Positions 26,227 to 34,695 of a DNA stretch of 64,000 bases are shown in pieces. The position numbers and the translations under genes were made by a program. Source of the DNA: UBA1140 sp964573285 (GTDB taxonomy: Bacteria > Campylobacterota > Campylobacteria > Campylobacterales > Sulfurovaceae); assembly GCA_964573285.1 (NCBI GenBank), contig CAZNJD010000005.1, forward strand, positions 22,387 to 86,386, written 5' to 3'. Position 1 is the stretch's first letter. Every line of letters begins with the position of its first letter. The notes beneath the pieces were generated by a model. That model saw only the letters and a list, made by a program, of their open reading frames with translations, did not search any database and was not told the origin of the DNA.

Positions 26227-26994
26227 TTAATTCAAAAAAAGAGTACCACCCTTTTGGATACCATTAATTAAAAAGCTTCTAGTATCATCAAGTCCAAATC
26301 CTGTAGCCAAAAACATTTTTTTATTTCGTTTAAGTAAAAAGTGAGCTGATTTGAGCTTAGTAACAATACCACCTGTAGCAAATTCACCATGTGGTGTAAC
26401 TTCTGCACACATCTCTTCTTCTGTTATAGTTGATACAATCTGTAACGCTCTAGCATCACTATATTCTCGTGGATTTTTATTATAATAAGCATCTATGTCA
26501 GAGAGTATTACCAAAAGTTCTGCATCAAAATTATATGTGACATATGCTGAGAGTTGGTCATTATCTCCAAAAACTAACTCTTCTGTTGCTATTACATCAT
26601 TCTCATTTATAATTGGTACAACAGCTCTACTTAGTAGTCCATCTATAGCTATTTGTGCTAAATGAGTTCGTTTTTTGGAATCCAAATCGGCAGAACTTAA
26701 TAAAATTTGAGAACATAGTATATTATATTTGGCGAACTTCTCTTGATACATTTTTAGTAATAGTGGTTGACCAATTGCAGCTAATATCTGTTTATTACCT
26801 ACATCTTTTCTATCTAATGGTAAAACCGTATAACCAGCAGAGACTGCACCAGAACTTACCAATATAACCTCTGTGCCTTTTTGCATCACTTGTGCAATTA
26901 GTTCAACTAAATCTCGCATTCTTTCTTTGGCAACTGACCCATCTTCTGTTAAAACATGAGAACCTACTTTGATAACAATACGATTAAATCTCAT
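26227..26994 (-). CDS. proB: Glutamate 5-kinase, short form
   Basis: First enzyme of proline synthesis, phosphorylating glutamate. The 255 residues cover the amino-acid-kinase fold: VIKVGSHVLTE (N-terminal ATP site), ILVSSGAVSAG, INENDVIATEELVFGDNDQLSA and GTGGIVTKL-like GEFATGGIVTKL. The C-terminal PUA domain of the E. coli enzyme is missing, as in Campylobacter. Its start overlaps the obgE stop. Confidence 0.95.
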   Translation of the reverse strand: MRFNRIVIKVGSHVLTEDGSVAKERMRDLVELIAQVMQKGTEVILVSSGAVSAGYTVLPLDRKDVGNKQILAAIGQPLLLKMYQEKFAKYNILCSQILLSSADLDSKKRTHLAQIAIDGLLSRAVVPIINENDVIATEELVFGDNDQLSAYVTYNFDAELLVILSDIDAYYNKNPREYSDARALQIVSTITEEEMCAEVTPHGEFATGGIVTKLKSAHFLLKRNKKMFLATGFGLDDTRSFLINGIQKGGTLFLN

Positions 26995-28112
26995 TATTTG
27001 TCTTTTTCCTCTTGTTCTTCTACTGATTTTACAAAACCTTTGAGTGTATAACGCAACGCTTCTGTATTGAGATGAGAAACTGATGATATTGGTAAAACAA
27101 AGAGAGGTTCATTTTCAGGTAAATCTACTCCAAAATCTTCCTCAAAACCATAAGAGATATAATCCATATTTGCTTTGTATTTTTTGAGTATTTTATTACT
27201 ACTAAGTCCTATATCAGATAGAAATTGCTTTATCAACTCATTAGCCTCTTGGCAATTCAAAGTGTCACACTTTGTAATAGCTACACCAAATCTTCTAGTT
27301 GCTAACTCAGCTGAATATCGTTGCAACTCAACCAAAAGTGTTTCATACTGATACTTCATCTCACGATAGTTTGCAATGTCAACCAAAATCAAAAGTGTTT
27401 TGGTTCTCTCAATATGTTTTAGAAACTCTAATCCAAGTCCTCTACCATCACTAGCACCCTCAATAATTCCTGGTATATCAGCCATCATAAATGAGTCATA
27501 CTCACCTACATTAACCACACCTAAATTAGGAATTAAAGTTGTGAACTCATAACTAGCTACCTTTGGTTTAGCATTTGAGATAGCAGAAATTAGAGTTGAT
27601 TTTCCTACACTAGGATAACCTACTAAACCAACATCAGCTATAAGTTTCATTTCTAGTCTAAGCTCTTTGGTAATTCCAGGTAATCCAGGTTGTGCATAAG
27701 TTGGTCTTTGATTAGTTGAACTTTTGAAGTGCATATTACCAAGTCCACCTTTTCCACCCTCTAAAAAGAGAATATTTTCACCCTCTTCAACTAAATCAAA
27801 AAGTACTTCATCTGTTAGGGCATCAATAATCTGAGTACCAGGAGGAACAATTATCTCTACACTTTTACCTTTTCTACCATATCTTTTTCGTCCTTCACCT
27901 GGACGACCATTTTCTGCTTTGATATGATTTCGACCACGCAGGGCTGACAAAGTATCGGTATTATTATCTACTGTGAAATAGATATTACCACCTTTTCCAC
28001 CATCTCCACCATCTGGCCCACCTTTGATAACAAACTTTTCTGTCCAAAATGAGACACATCCTGCCCCACCTTTTCCAGAACTGACCATCAAATCTACACT
28101 ATCTACAAACAT
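26994..28112 (-). CDS. obgE: GTPase Obg/CgtA
   Basis: Ribosome-assembly GTPase of 372 residues. The glycine-rich Obg fold occupies about 1-158 (GGxGGxGGN repeats), the G domain about 159-345 with G1 GYPSVGKST, G3 DIPGIIEGAS and G4 TKCD, and a short acidic tail ends the protein (EEQEEKDK). It lies in the conserved rplU-rpmA-obgE-proB order, 137 bp after rpmA. Confidence 0.97.
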   Translation of the reverse strand: MFVDSVDLMVSSGKGGAGCVSFWTEKFVIKGGPDGGDGGKGGNIYFTVDNNTDTLSALRGRNHIKAENGRPGEGRKRYGRKGKSVEIIVPPGTQIIDALTDEVLFDLVEEGENILFLEGGKGGLGNMHFKSSTNQRPTYAQPGLPGITKELRLEMKLIADVGLVGYPSVGKSTLISAISNAKPKVASYEFTTLIPNLGVVNVGEYDSFMMADIPGIIEGASDGRGLGLEFLKHIERTKTLLILVDIANYREMKYQYETLLVELQRYSAELATRRFGVAITKCDTLNCQEANELIKQFLSDIGLSSNKILKKYKANMDYISYGFEEDFGVDLPENEPLFVLPISSVSHLNTEALRYTLKGFVKSVEEQEEKDK

Positions 28113-28249
28113 CTGTTTCCTTTAATTATAAACACTTCTATATATAATATTATTCTATATAGAACTAATCATTGTTAAATATTTTTAAAATTATATCTAA
28201 AAAGATAAAAAGGGAGATAGGGGGATAACCTTTATGATTATCCTATAAA

Positions 28250-28504
28250 TTATGCAGGGATTACAGAAACTCTTTTTTTGCTTCTATTTATATTGTCAAA
28301 TTTAACAACACCTTCAATTTTAGCAAAGATAGTATGGTCTTTACCCATTCCTACACCTGTTCCTGCATGAACTTTTGTTCCTCTTTGTCTAATAATGATA
28401 TTACCAGGGATTACTGCTTCCCCACCATATTTTTTTACACCTAATCTTCGTCCAGCCGAATCACGGTTATTTTGGGTTGACCCTTGACCTTTTTTATGTG
28501 CCAT
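28250..28504 (-). CDS. rpmA: Ribosomal protein L27
   Basis: The 84-residue L27 of the 50S subunit, whose N-terminal tail reaches the peptidyl-transferase centre. It begins MAHKKGQGSTQNNRDSAGRRLG, the non-extended form without a cleaved leader, then NIIIRQRGTKVHAG. Eleven bp downstream of rplU. Confidence 0.98.
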   Translation of the reverse strand: MAHKKGQGSTQNNRDSAGRRLGVKKYGGEAVIPGNIIIRQRGTKVHAGTGVGMGKDHTIFAKIEGVVKFDNINRSKKRVSVIPA

Positions 28505-28515
28505 ATAATATCTCC

Positions 28516-28821
28516 TTACGCTATACTTGTAATTCTAACTCTAGTAAAGTCTCTTCTGAAACCTCTTTTTAGTTTAGAATCTTTTCTTCTTCTTTTCTTA
28601 TAGATGATAACTTTTTTGTCTCGACCTCCGTTCATCACCTCACCTTTAACTACAGCACCCTCTACAAAAGGAGTACCTATAGTTAATTCACCACTGTCCA
28701 AAGCTAAAACTTCTTTGAACTCTACAGCTGTTTTTGGTTCTAAACTCATTTTGTCAAAACAGATTATATCACCCTCTTGAACTTTGAACTGTTGACCACT
28801 TGCTTTAATGATTGCGTACAT
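28516..28821 (-). CDS. rplU: Ribosomal protein L21
   Basis: The 101-residue L21 of the 50S subunit: MYAIIKASGQQFKV at the N-terminus and YKKRRRKDSKLKRGFRRDFTRVRI at the C-terminus (longest conserved basic stretch, residues 74-97). First gene of rplU-rpmA-obgE-proB. A hairpin and a consensus -10 box lie upstream. Confidence 0.97.
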   Translation of the reverse strand: MYAIIKASGQQFKVQEGDIICFDKMSLEPKTAVEFKEVLALDSGELTIGTPFVEGAVVKGEVMNGGRDKKVIIYKKRRRKDSKLKRGFRRDFTRVRITSIA

Positions 28822-28848
28822 TGCAAACCCTTCAATAATTATTATTAG

Positions 28849-28865
28849 ACCAATAGAACATTGGT
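28849..28865 (-). promoter_or_regulatory. Hairpin in the rplU leader
   Basis: ACCAAT-AGAAC-ATTGGT: a perfect 6-bp stem and 5-base loop 28-44 bases upstream of the rplU start and downstream of its -10 box, so it would be in the 5' untranslated RNA. Some ribosomal operons use such leaders for feedback control; here that is a suggestion only. Confidence 0.4.
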
Positions 28866-28883
28866 ATCTTTAAAAAGTTTGAG

Positions 28884-28889
28884 ATTATA
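28884..28889 (-). promoter_or_regulatory. Probable -10 box of rplU
   Basis: Perfect TATAAT on the minus strand, preceded by GGG, 63-68 bases before the rplU ATG. It predicts a leader of about 55 bases that contains the ACCAAT hairpin. Confidence 0.6.
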
Positions 28890-28963
28890 CCCAAAAGAGT
28901 TTTAATTTTGTTTTAAAGGGGTTCAAAAAGTAGATTTGTATAGAAGTCATTGAGTAATGGTAA

Positions 28964-29809
28964 TCAATAACTTTTATATAAAGAATATATAGATATTAAG
29001 ATACCTAATGGTAATGAAAATATAAATAGTTCTCCAAATTTAGAAAAATCAGTAATTAAGAAGTATGGCCATCCTACCTCTACAAAGCTAGAAGTAGCAT
29101 TATCTACAACACCTAAAGCTTCACTAATTATAGTTAAAAGAAGAACAGAAAAGTATAATACAAATATAAATGTTAAAAAAGATGCTACTATTCTCTTAAT
29201 TTTATTATTATCTTCCTTTTCTACTATAGGTTTTTGCTGTTGATAATTTTGAACCACAATTGAGCGTTGAGATATACTCTTTTCTCTATGAATAGACTCT
29301 TTTCTCTCATTATAAGAGACAGTTGGGTCAACTTCTATATATAGTATCTCTATTTTACCATCTCTATTAGTTCTTACTTTCCATTGTGGATATATATCAT
29401 TTTCTCGAATTAAATCATATAATTTTTGAAGTGTTCCGTCGATTATTATATCATCTGTCAAGAATTCTAAATTAATATCATCTATAAAAGTAACTATTCC
29501 ACTTTTGATGGGTGTATATCTCGTATTTATAATTTTATCTTCTCTCTCATCCCACCATGATAATAGACCATCTATATCTAATCTTAATATTTCAATATTA
29601 AGTGCTTCGCCACGGTTAGCAGATTCTAATAGATTTTTTTGAAAACCATTAATCTCTTTCTGAATTCTTTCTGTAAATATCTCTTTAGATTTCGCTTTTG
29701 CTATGTTCATCTCTTTCTCTTCAGCTATATAATCAGTTATCTCATTTAACTCTTTTTCATTCTGTCTAATTTGTAATAACTCTTGAGCTTTTAATCTTAA
29801 ATCTCCCAT
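28964..29809 (-). CDS. Coiled-coil membrane protein of unknown function
   Basis: About 281 residues. The N-terminal third (about 1-70) is strongly charged and predicted coiled coil; the middle (80-190) is a soluble mixed domain with a W-W-D-E-R-E-D motif; residues 207-229 and 255-275 are two transmembrane helices near the C-terminus. The ATG at 29809 is preferred because GGAGGT lies 7 bases upstream; an in-frame ATG at 29854 adds 15 unlikely residues. I do not recognise the family. It is separated from rplU by 142 bp and faces away from the DAHP synthase gene. Confidence 0.65.
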   Translation of the reverse strand: MGDLRLKAQELLQIRQNEKELNEITDYIAEEKEMNIAKAKSKEIFTERIQKEINGFQKNLLESANRGEALNIEILRLDIDGLLSWWDEREDKIINTRYTPIKSGIVTFIDDINLEFLTDDIIIDGTLQKLYDLIRENDIYPQWKVRTNRDGKIEILYIEVDPTVSYNERKESIHREKSISQRSIVVQNYQQQKPIVEKEDNNKIKRIVASFLTFIFVLYFSVLLLTIISEALGVVDNATSSFVEVGWPYFLITDFSKFGELFIFSLPLGILISIYSLYKSY

Positions 29810-30139
29810 AAGACCTACCTCCAAATAGTATAATTTACTACACATTATAGTCAATATCGCCTATAATCACAAAGAATTAGAGCCAAAAAGGTTTAATTTT
29901 TATGGATTTTATCAAATAATTTTAAAAACTAAATATTTTAAAACTAAAATTGTGACTATTCTCTTTAGTTAAATATTATTATATTATAATTAAGGTTATA
30001 ATAATATTATTTGTGTTTCTTTATTTTTTTTTATTTTTAAAGTATAATAAAAACAATAATTTAAAAAAGCACTATAGTCACATAGAAAATAAACCTCTTC
30101 TAAGGTATAATTGCAGAATTTATTATATAAGGATGCATT
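29810..30139. other. 330-bp divergent intergenic region
   Basis: No gene found. It holds the start region of the coiled-coil membrane protein (leftward) and the DAHP synthase promoter (rightward). A 11-bp inverted repeat of A and T only (AATATTATTAT ... ATAATAATATT, about 29964-30010) lies in the middle. The forward open frame that can be drawn here is low-complexity and overlaps the DAHP synthase gene. Confidence 0.6.
30106..30111 (+). promoter_or_regulatory. Probable -10 box of DAHP synthase
   Basis: GGTATAAT: a perfect -10 hexamer 29-34 bases before the ATG, followed by AAGGA at the usual ribosome-site distance. No -35 seen. Confidence 0.55.
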
Positions 30140-31477
30140 ATGAGTTGGACACCAAGTTCATGGAGAACATTTCCAATCAAACAACAACCGACATATCCAG
30201 ACCAAAAGAGATTAGAAAAAGTAGAATTAAAACTAAATTCATATCCACCACTAATTTTTGCAGGAGAAGCAAGAACACTCAAAGAAAATCTAGCCAAAGT
30301 AGGTAGAGGTGAGGCATTTTTACTTCAAGGTGGAGATTGTGCTGAAAGTTTTAATGACTTTAACGCTTCTACTATTAAAAATCTATTTAAATTAATGCTT
30401 CAAATGAATATGGTACTTATGTATTCTACAGGAAAACCTGTTATCAAAGTAGGAAGAGTCGCAGGGCAATTTGCCAAACCTAGAAGTTCTGATTTTGAAG
30501 AGATAGATGGTGTTAGACTACCTTCTTATCGTGGTGATATTATTAATGGTATCAAATTTACAGAAGAGGCTAGAATACCAAATCCTGAAAATATGTTACA
30601 AGCTTATAATCAAGGTGCAGCTACTATGAATATTCTTAGAGCTTTCTCTCGTGGAGGGTTAGCTGATTTAAATATGGTACATCAATGGAACTTAGATTTT
30701 ATCAAAGATAATCCATTAGGACAGAGATATGATGAACTAAGTCAAAAGATAGATAAAGCTATGAAATTTATGGGTGCATGTGGATTAACTAGCAAAAATA
30801 CACCTCAACTACATCAGACAACTATATTTACCTCACATGAAGCCTTACTTCTAAACTATGAAGAGGCATTAACAAGAAGTGATGATACAGAAAAATGGTA
30901 TGATTGTTCTGCTCATATGCTTTGGATTGGAGATAGAACTAGAGATTTAACTGATGCACATATTGAGTATTTTAGAGGTATCCAAAATCCAATTGGTTGT
31001 AAAGTAGGGCCTAGTATGCAAGAAGATGAGCTAATCCAACTAATTGATATACTCAATCCTAATAATGAAGAGGGACGATTAAATCTGATTGTAAGAATGG
31101 GTGCAGATAAAATCAAAGAGTATTTCCCAAAACTTCTAAAAAGAGTTAAAGATGAAGGCAAACATGTAGTCTGGTCATGTGACCCAATGCATGGGAATAT
31201 AGAAAAGAGTAAAACAGGATTTAAAACAAGGAATTTTGCCAATATTCTTAAAGAGGTAGAGCAGTTTTTTGAAATACATAACGAGATGGGAACTGTAGCA
31301 GGTGGAATTCATCTTGAGATGACTGGAAATAATGTAACAGAGTGTACAGGTAGTCAATCATGTTCAATTACAGATGAAGATTTGAAAAGCCGATACCATA
31401 CACAGTGTGACCCTAGACTAAATGCAAATCAAGCATTGGAACTTGCATTTATGATAGGTGAGAGAATTAAAGATTAA
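30140..31477 (+). CDS. aroG: Class II DAHP synthase (3-deoxy-7-phosphoheptulonate synthase)
   Basis: First step of the shikimate pathway, condensing phosphoenolpyruvate and erythrose 4-phosphate. The 445 residues are of the plant/Mycobacterium class II type: W-x-P-S-S-W-R near the start, LLQGGDCAESF (metal-binding Cys), KVGRVAGQFAKPRS, WIGDRTR, GCKVGPS, WSCDPMHGN and GGIHLEMTG with the metal-binding His/Glu. The symbol follows the class II enzyme of Mycobacterium. The next gene begins 20 bp later and may share the transcript. Confidence 0.96.
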   Translation: MSWTPSSWRTFPIKQQPTYPDQKRLEKVELKLNSYPPLIFAGEARTLKENLAKVGRGEAFLLQGGDCAESFNDFNASTIKNLFKLMLQMNMVLMYSTGKPVIKVGRVAGQFAKPRSSDFEEIDGVRLPSYRGDIINGIKFTEEARIPNPENMLQAYNQGAATMNILRAFSRGGLADLNMVHQWNLDFIKDNPLGQRYDELSQKIDKAMKFMGACGLTSKNTPQLHQTTIFTSHEALLLNYEEALTRSDDTEKWYDCSAHMLWIGDRTRDLTDAHIEYFRGIQNPIGCKVGPSMQEDELIQLIDILNPNNEEGRLNLIVRMGADKIKEYFPKLLKRVKDEGKHVVWSCDPMHGNIEKSKTGFKTRNFANILKEVEQFFEIHNEMGTVAGGIHLEMTGNNVTECTGSQSCSITDEDLKSRYHTQCDPRLNANQALELAFMIGERIKD

Positions 31478-31497
31478 TTTAACAAGGATAAATTATT

Positions 31498-32442
31498 ATG
31501 TTAAAAAAAGATATAAAAGTTTTTGACTGTACAATTAGAGATGGAGGCTTGGTAAATAACTATCACTTTACAGATGAGTTTGTAAAAGGTGTATATCAAA
31601 CCTGTTTAGATGCAGGTATCGACTATATGGAGATAGGTAAAAATAACTCTCCTACGCTTATGAGTGATAAAGAGTTTGGTGTTTGGAACTTCTCTAAAGA
31701 GGAAGATATTAGAAGGATTGTTGGTGATAACAATACAAATATGAAAATAGCTGTAATGTCTGATATAGGTAGAACACTCAAAGAAGAACTTTTACCTAAA
31801 GAAAAATCTGTAGTTGATATGATTAGAATAGCTACCTATGTTCATCAAATACCAGAAGCTATAGAGCTTATAGAAGAAGCCCATGCCAAAGGATATGAGA
31901 CTACTGTAAATATAATGGCAATAGCTAAATCTTCTGATAGCCAAATCGATGAGGTACTCGAAGCTGTAGGAAAAACTAATGTAGATGTCATATATATAGC
32001 TGATACATTTGGTTCTTTTCATCCTCAAGAGATTAGAGAACTAAGCAAAAAATATCTTGATATTGCAAATGCTACTGGTAAAGAGATAGGAATTCATGCT
32101 CATAATAATATACAATTAGCTTATGCAAATACTATAGAAGCTATGACACATGGGACAAGCTTTTTAGACTGTACTATATCTGGATTGGGAAGAGGAGCTG
32201 GAAACTGCCCTACAGAACTTCTTGTTAACTTCTTAAAAAATCCAAAATATAAGCAACTACCTATACTTAAATTTATAGAAGAGTTTATCGTTCCTTTAGA
32301 AAAAGAGTTAGATTGGGGATATAGTATCCCATATATGATAACAGGGCAACTTGTAGAACATCCAAGGTCAGCAATAAAAGCTAGAAATGAAGATGATACT
32401 AAACATGTTGAGTTCTATAATAGATTAGTAGAAAAAGATTAA
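31498..32442 (+). CDS. DRE-TIM metallolyase (aldolase/HMG-CoA-lyase-like)
   Basis: A 314-residue TIM barrel of the HMGL-like family. The metal/substrate motif at the first strand is FDCTIRDGG (Arg14-Asp15), and the metal-binding HAHNN is near residue 200 (IGIHAHNNIQLA), followed by D-C-T-I-S-G-L-G-R-G-A-G-N. Relatives include 4-hydroxy-2-oxovalerate aldolase, HMG-CoA lyase and isopropylmalate synthase; the protein lacks the C-terminal domains of the synthases. It follows the DAHP synthase gene closely, so it might act on a shikimate- or keto-acid-linked substrate, but the reaction is unknown. Its stop codon shares a TTAA with the convergent transporter. Confidence 0.8.
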   Translation: MLKKDIKVFDCTIRDGGLVNNYHFTDEFVKGVYQTCLDAGIDYMEIGKNNSPTLMSDKEFGVWNFSKEEDIRRIVGDNNTNMKIAVMSDIGRTLKEELLPKEKSVVDMIRIATYVHQIPEAIELIEEAHAKGYETTVNIMAIAKSSDSQIDEVLEAVGKTNVDVIYIADTFGSFHPQEIRELSKKYLDIANATGKEIGIHAHNNIQLAYANTIEAMTHGTSFLDCTISGLGRGAGNCPTELLVNFLKNPKYKQLPILKFIEEFIVPLEKELDWGYSIPYMITGQLVEHPRSAIKARNEDDTKHVEFYNRLVEKD

Positions 32443-33638
32443 CTTTTTCTACTAAGAATATCTACTATTTTGGTAACCACCAAATCCGAAGTAACATTAA
32501 GAGAAGTTCGAGCCATATCTAAAATCCTATCAACAGCTACTATAATTGCTAAATACTCAACAGGTAATCCTATTTGATTTAATATAACCACCATCATAAC
32601 TAGTGATGCACTAGGCAATGCAGCTACACCAACACTCAAAGCTACAACAGTAAGACCCAAAACTAATTGGTCACCTATAGTCATAACAACTCCTGCTAGA
32701 TTGGCAATATAGAGAACTGCTATAGTCAAATAAGCAGCCGTTCCATCCATAGAAACAGTAGCTCCAAGAGGTAGTACAAATCCAGCACTATCTTTGCTTA
32801 CTCCACCTTTTTCTTGCACCACTTTGAGACTCACAGGCAAAGTTGCAGCACTTGATGCTGTAGAAAAAGCCATAATAGGTGCTTCTTTTATCTTATTGAG
32901 ATAACTATATGGATTTATTTTACCGAGAAAAGCCAAAAGCATAGGCAATGATACTATTCCATGAATTATAATAACAAGAAATACAACAATCACATAAGCC
33001 CATAAATTTAAAATTACATCAATACCTTGTTTGGCAATAATATAAGAGATAAGAGAGAATACACCTATTGGAGTCAGATTTATAACCCATTGAGCAATAA
33101 AAAACATCGCATTATTGATAGCCGTAAAAAAATCAAATAAGACCTCTTGATATTTCTCTTCTAATTTAAATGATGCCATAGCCAAAAATATAGCAAATAT
33201 AATAACCTGCATCATAGAACCTGTTGCTAGAGAGTTAAATACATTGGAGGGAATAAAGCTCATAATCATATCATGAAAAGAGAATGGCTTAATCTCTGTA
33301 GCTTTGGCATACTCCAAACCTGCTGAACTCATAGGTTCACCAATATGAACTACATTCATAACAATAATAGCCAATAGAACAGCCAATGCTGTTGTAATAA
33401 GATAGAGACTAATAGTTTTAAGTCCTATATTTTTCAGTTTTTCAACTGAACCTAAACCTGTCAAAGCTGTATATATAGAAGCAAAAACCAAAGGAACAAC
33501 TAACATTTTAAGCAAAGCTACAAACATATCTCCAATAAGTTTCTGCTCCAAAGCTAGAGTTGGTAATAGTATTCCAAAAGCGATACCCAGTATTATACCT
33601 ATAAATACTTGGACATTGAGTGATTTTAAATAGTGCAT
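32439..33638 (-). CDS. Dicarboxylate/amino acid:cation symporter (DAACS family)
   Basis: A 399-residue inner-membrane transporter with about eight helices and two re-entrant loops. It shows the serine-rich first loop (AFSTASSAATLPVS, near residue 265) and the sodium/substrate signature LPLGATVSMDGTA, as in GltP, GltT and DctA. Likely import of glutamate, aspartate or C4-dicarboxylates with sodium or protons. The particular substrate cannot be read. The start is supported by AAGGAAA upstream. Confidence 0.92.
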   Translation of the reverse strand: MHYLKSLNVQVFIGIILGIAFGILLPTLALEQKLIGDMFVALLKMLVVPLVFASIYTALTGLGSVEKLKNIGLKTISLYLITTALAVLLAIIVMNVVHIGEPMSSAGLEYAKATEIKPFSFHDMIMSFIPSNVFNSLATGSMMQVIIFAIFLAMASFKLEEKYQEVLFDFFTAINNAMFFIAQWVINLTPIGVFSLISYIIAKQGIDVILNLWAYVIVVFLVIIIHGIVSLPMLLAFLGKINPYSYLNKIKEAPIMAFSTASSAATLPVSLKVVQEKGGVSKDSAGFVLPLGATVSMDGTAAYLTIAVLYIANLAGVVMTIGDQLVLGLTVVALSVGVAALPSASLVMMVVILNQIGLPVEYLAIIVAVDRILDMARTSLNVTSDLVVTKIVDILSRKS

Positions 33639-33665
33639 TTATTTCCTTATAAATTTTAATATTAT

Positions 33666-33682
33666 TTACCAATATTTGGTAA
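33666..33682. promoter_or_regulatory. Palindrome upstream of the symporter gene
   Basis: TTACCAA-TAT-TTGGTAA, a perfect 7-bp inverted repeat 28-44 bases before the symporter ATG in an 82-bp gap. It may be an operator for the symporter or a weak terminator for the upstream export lipoprotein gene. No T-tract follows on either strand, which favours an operator. Confidence 0.4.
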
Positions 33683-33720
33683 TTATGATAAATCAGGAGT
33701 ATCAACTACTCCCAAAAGTA

Positions 33721-34494
33721 TTATTGAGTTAATAATCTAATAGTTAGAAATGGAGTTAATGCGTTAGCAACTAACTGAAATATTGGATTAATTTCATCAA
33801 TTTTATTATTGAATATTTGCATACCTTTTGGTACAACATAAACAATATCATTAGGTCGTATCATTTGATTAGCTGTTTGGATAGAGTTTGTATCAGTTAA
33901 ACTAACAATTTTAGTCAAAATAGTATCTCCACGATTTTTCATAATCATAATAGATTGTCGATTAGCTCCATTGGTTAAATCTCCTGCAATAGAGAGAAGT
34001 TGAAGTAGTGGAACCTGTTCATTTCGAAGCTCAATCGGACCTGGATGATGGACTTCTCCTAATACAAATGCTCTTTTGTTTAATACCTCAATCTGTACAC
34101 TTGGATGATTAAGATACTCTCTAAATTTTCTCTCTAATAACTGTTGTGCTTGAGGTTGAGTAAGTCCTGCCACTTTGACATCATTAATTAGAGGCAATCG
34201 AATAATACCATTAGAATTAACCAAAATACCTTGCCCCAAACTATTAGCACCTACTTGATTAGCAGAGGTACTAAGTTCAGGATGTTTATAAGTGGATATA
34301 GAGACTCTATCATGAGGTCGAATTTTATACTCAAACTTAGCAGAAGCCAATCTTGTCTCTATGGGATGATTTAGATTTTGAGGAGCAGTTCCATTTTGTA
34401 ATGTATCTGTTTGATTAAACAGTACAAACTCATTTTTGCTACTACAGGCTGTTATATTTATTATTAATATAATATATAATATATATTGCTTCAA
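33721..34494 (-). CDS. Wza-like polysaccharide export lipoprotein
   Basis: A 257-residue outer-membrane export protein. The signal peptide ends in a lipobox (ITAC, Cys17). The Poly_export domain follows (YKIRPHDRVSISTYKHPELS, about 55-150) and one SLBB-type domain (AFVLGEVHHPGPIELRN, about 155-240). It is shorter than E. coli Wza (about 380), lacking extra SLBB and the C-terminal pore helix region, although the last 25 residues are moderately hydrophobic. It stands apart from the polysaccharide cluster at 45-54 kb, whose product it may export. Confidence 0.88.
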   Translation of the reverse strand: MKQYILYIILIINITACSSKNEFVLFNQTDTLQNGTAPQNLNHPIETRLASAKFEYKIRPHDRVSISTYKHPELSTSANQVGANSLGQGILVNSNGIIRLPLINDVKVAGLTQPQAQQLLERKFREYLNHPSVQIEVLNKRAFVLGEVHHPGPIELRNEQVPLLQLLSIAGDLTNGANRQSIMIMKNRGDTILTKIVSLTDTNSIQTANQMIRPNDIVYVVPKGMQIFNNKIDEINPIFQLVANALTPFLTIRLLTQ

Positions 34495-34695
34495 CTTTTT
34501 CCTTATTAATTTCTATTATAGAGATTTTTTGAGAGATATCTCAACTCTGCGTAATAGTATATCGCAAATAATATTAGAAAATATTAATAGTTATTTTTTT
34601 AATGATTTTTATCAAAAAAAATATTGATAAACTTAACTTTTACAACTTCTAAACAATTAAAACAATTATAATAATAGTATGATAAAATATATTCA

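Noticed and set aside
30013..30306. Forward frame overlapping the DAHP synthase start
   Set aside because: Low-complexity sequence in a different frame over a strongly conserved gene; a shadow.
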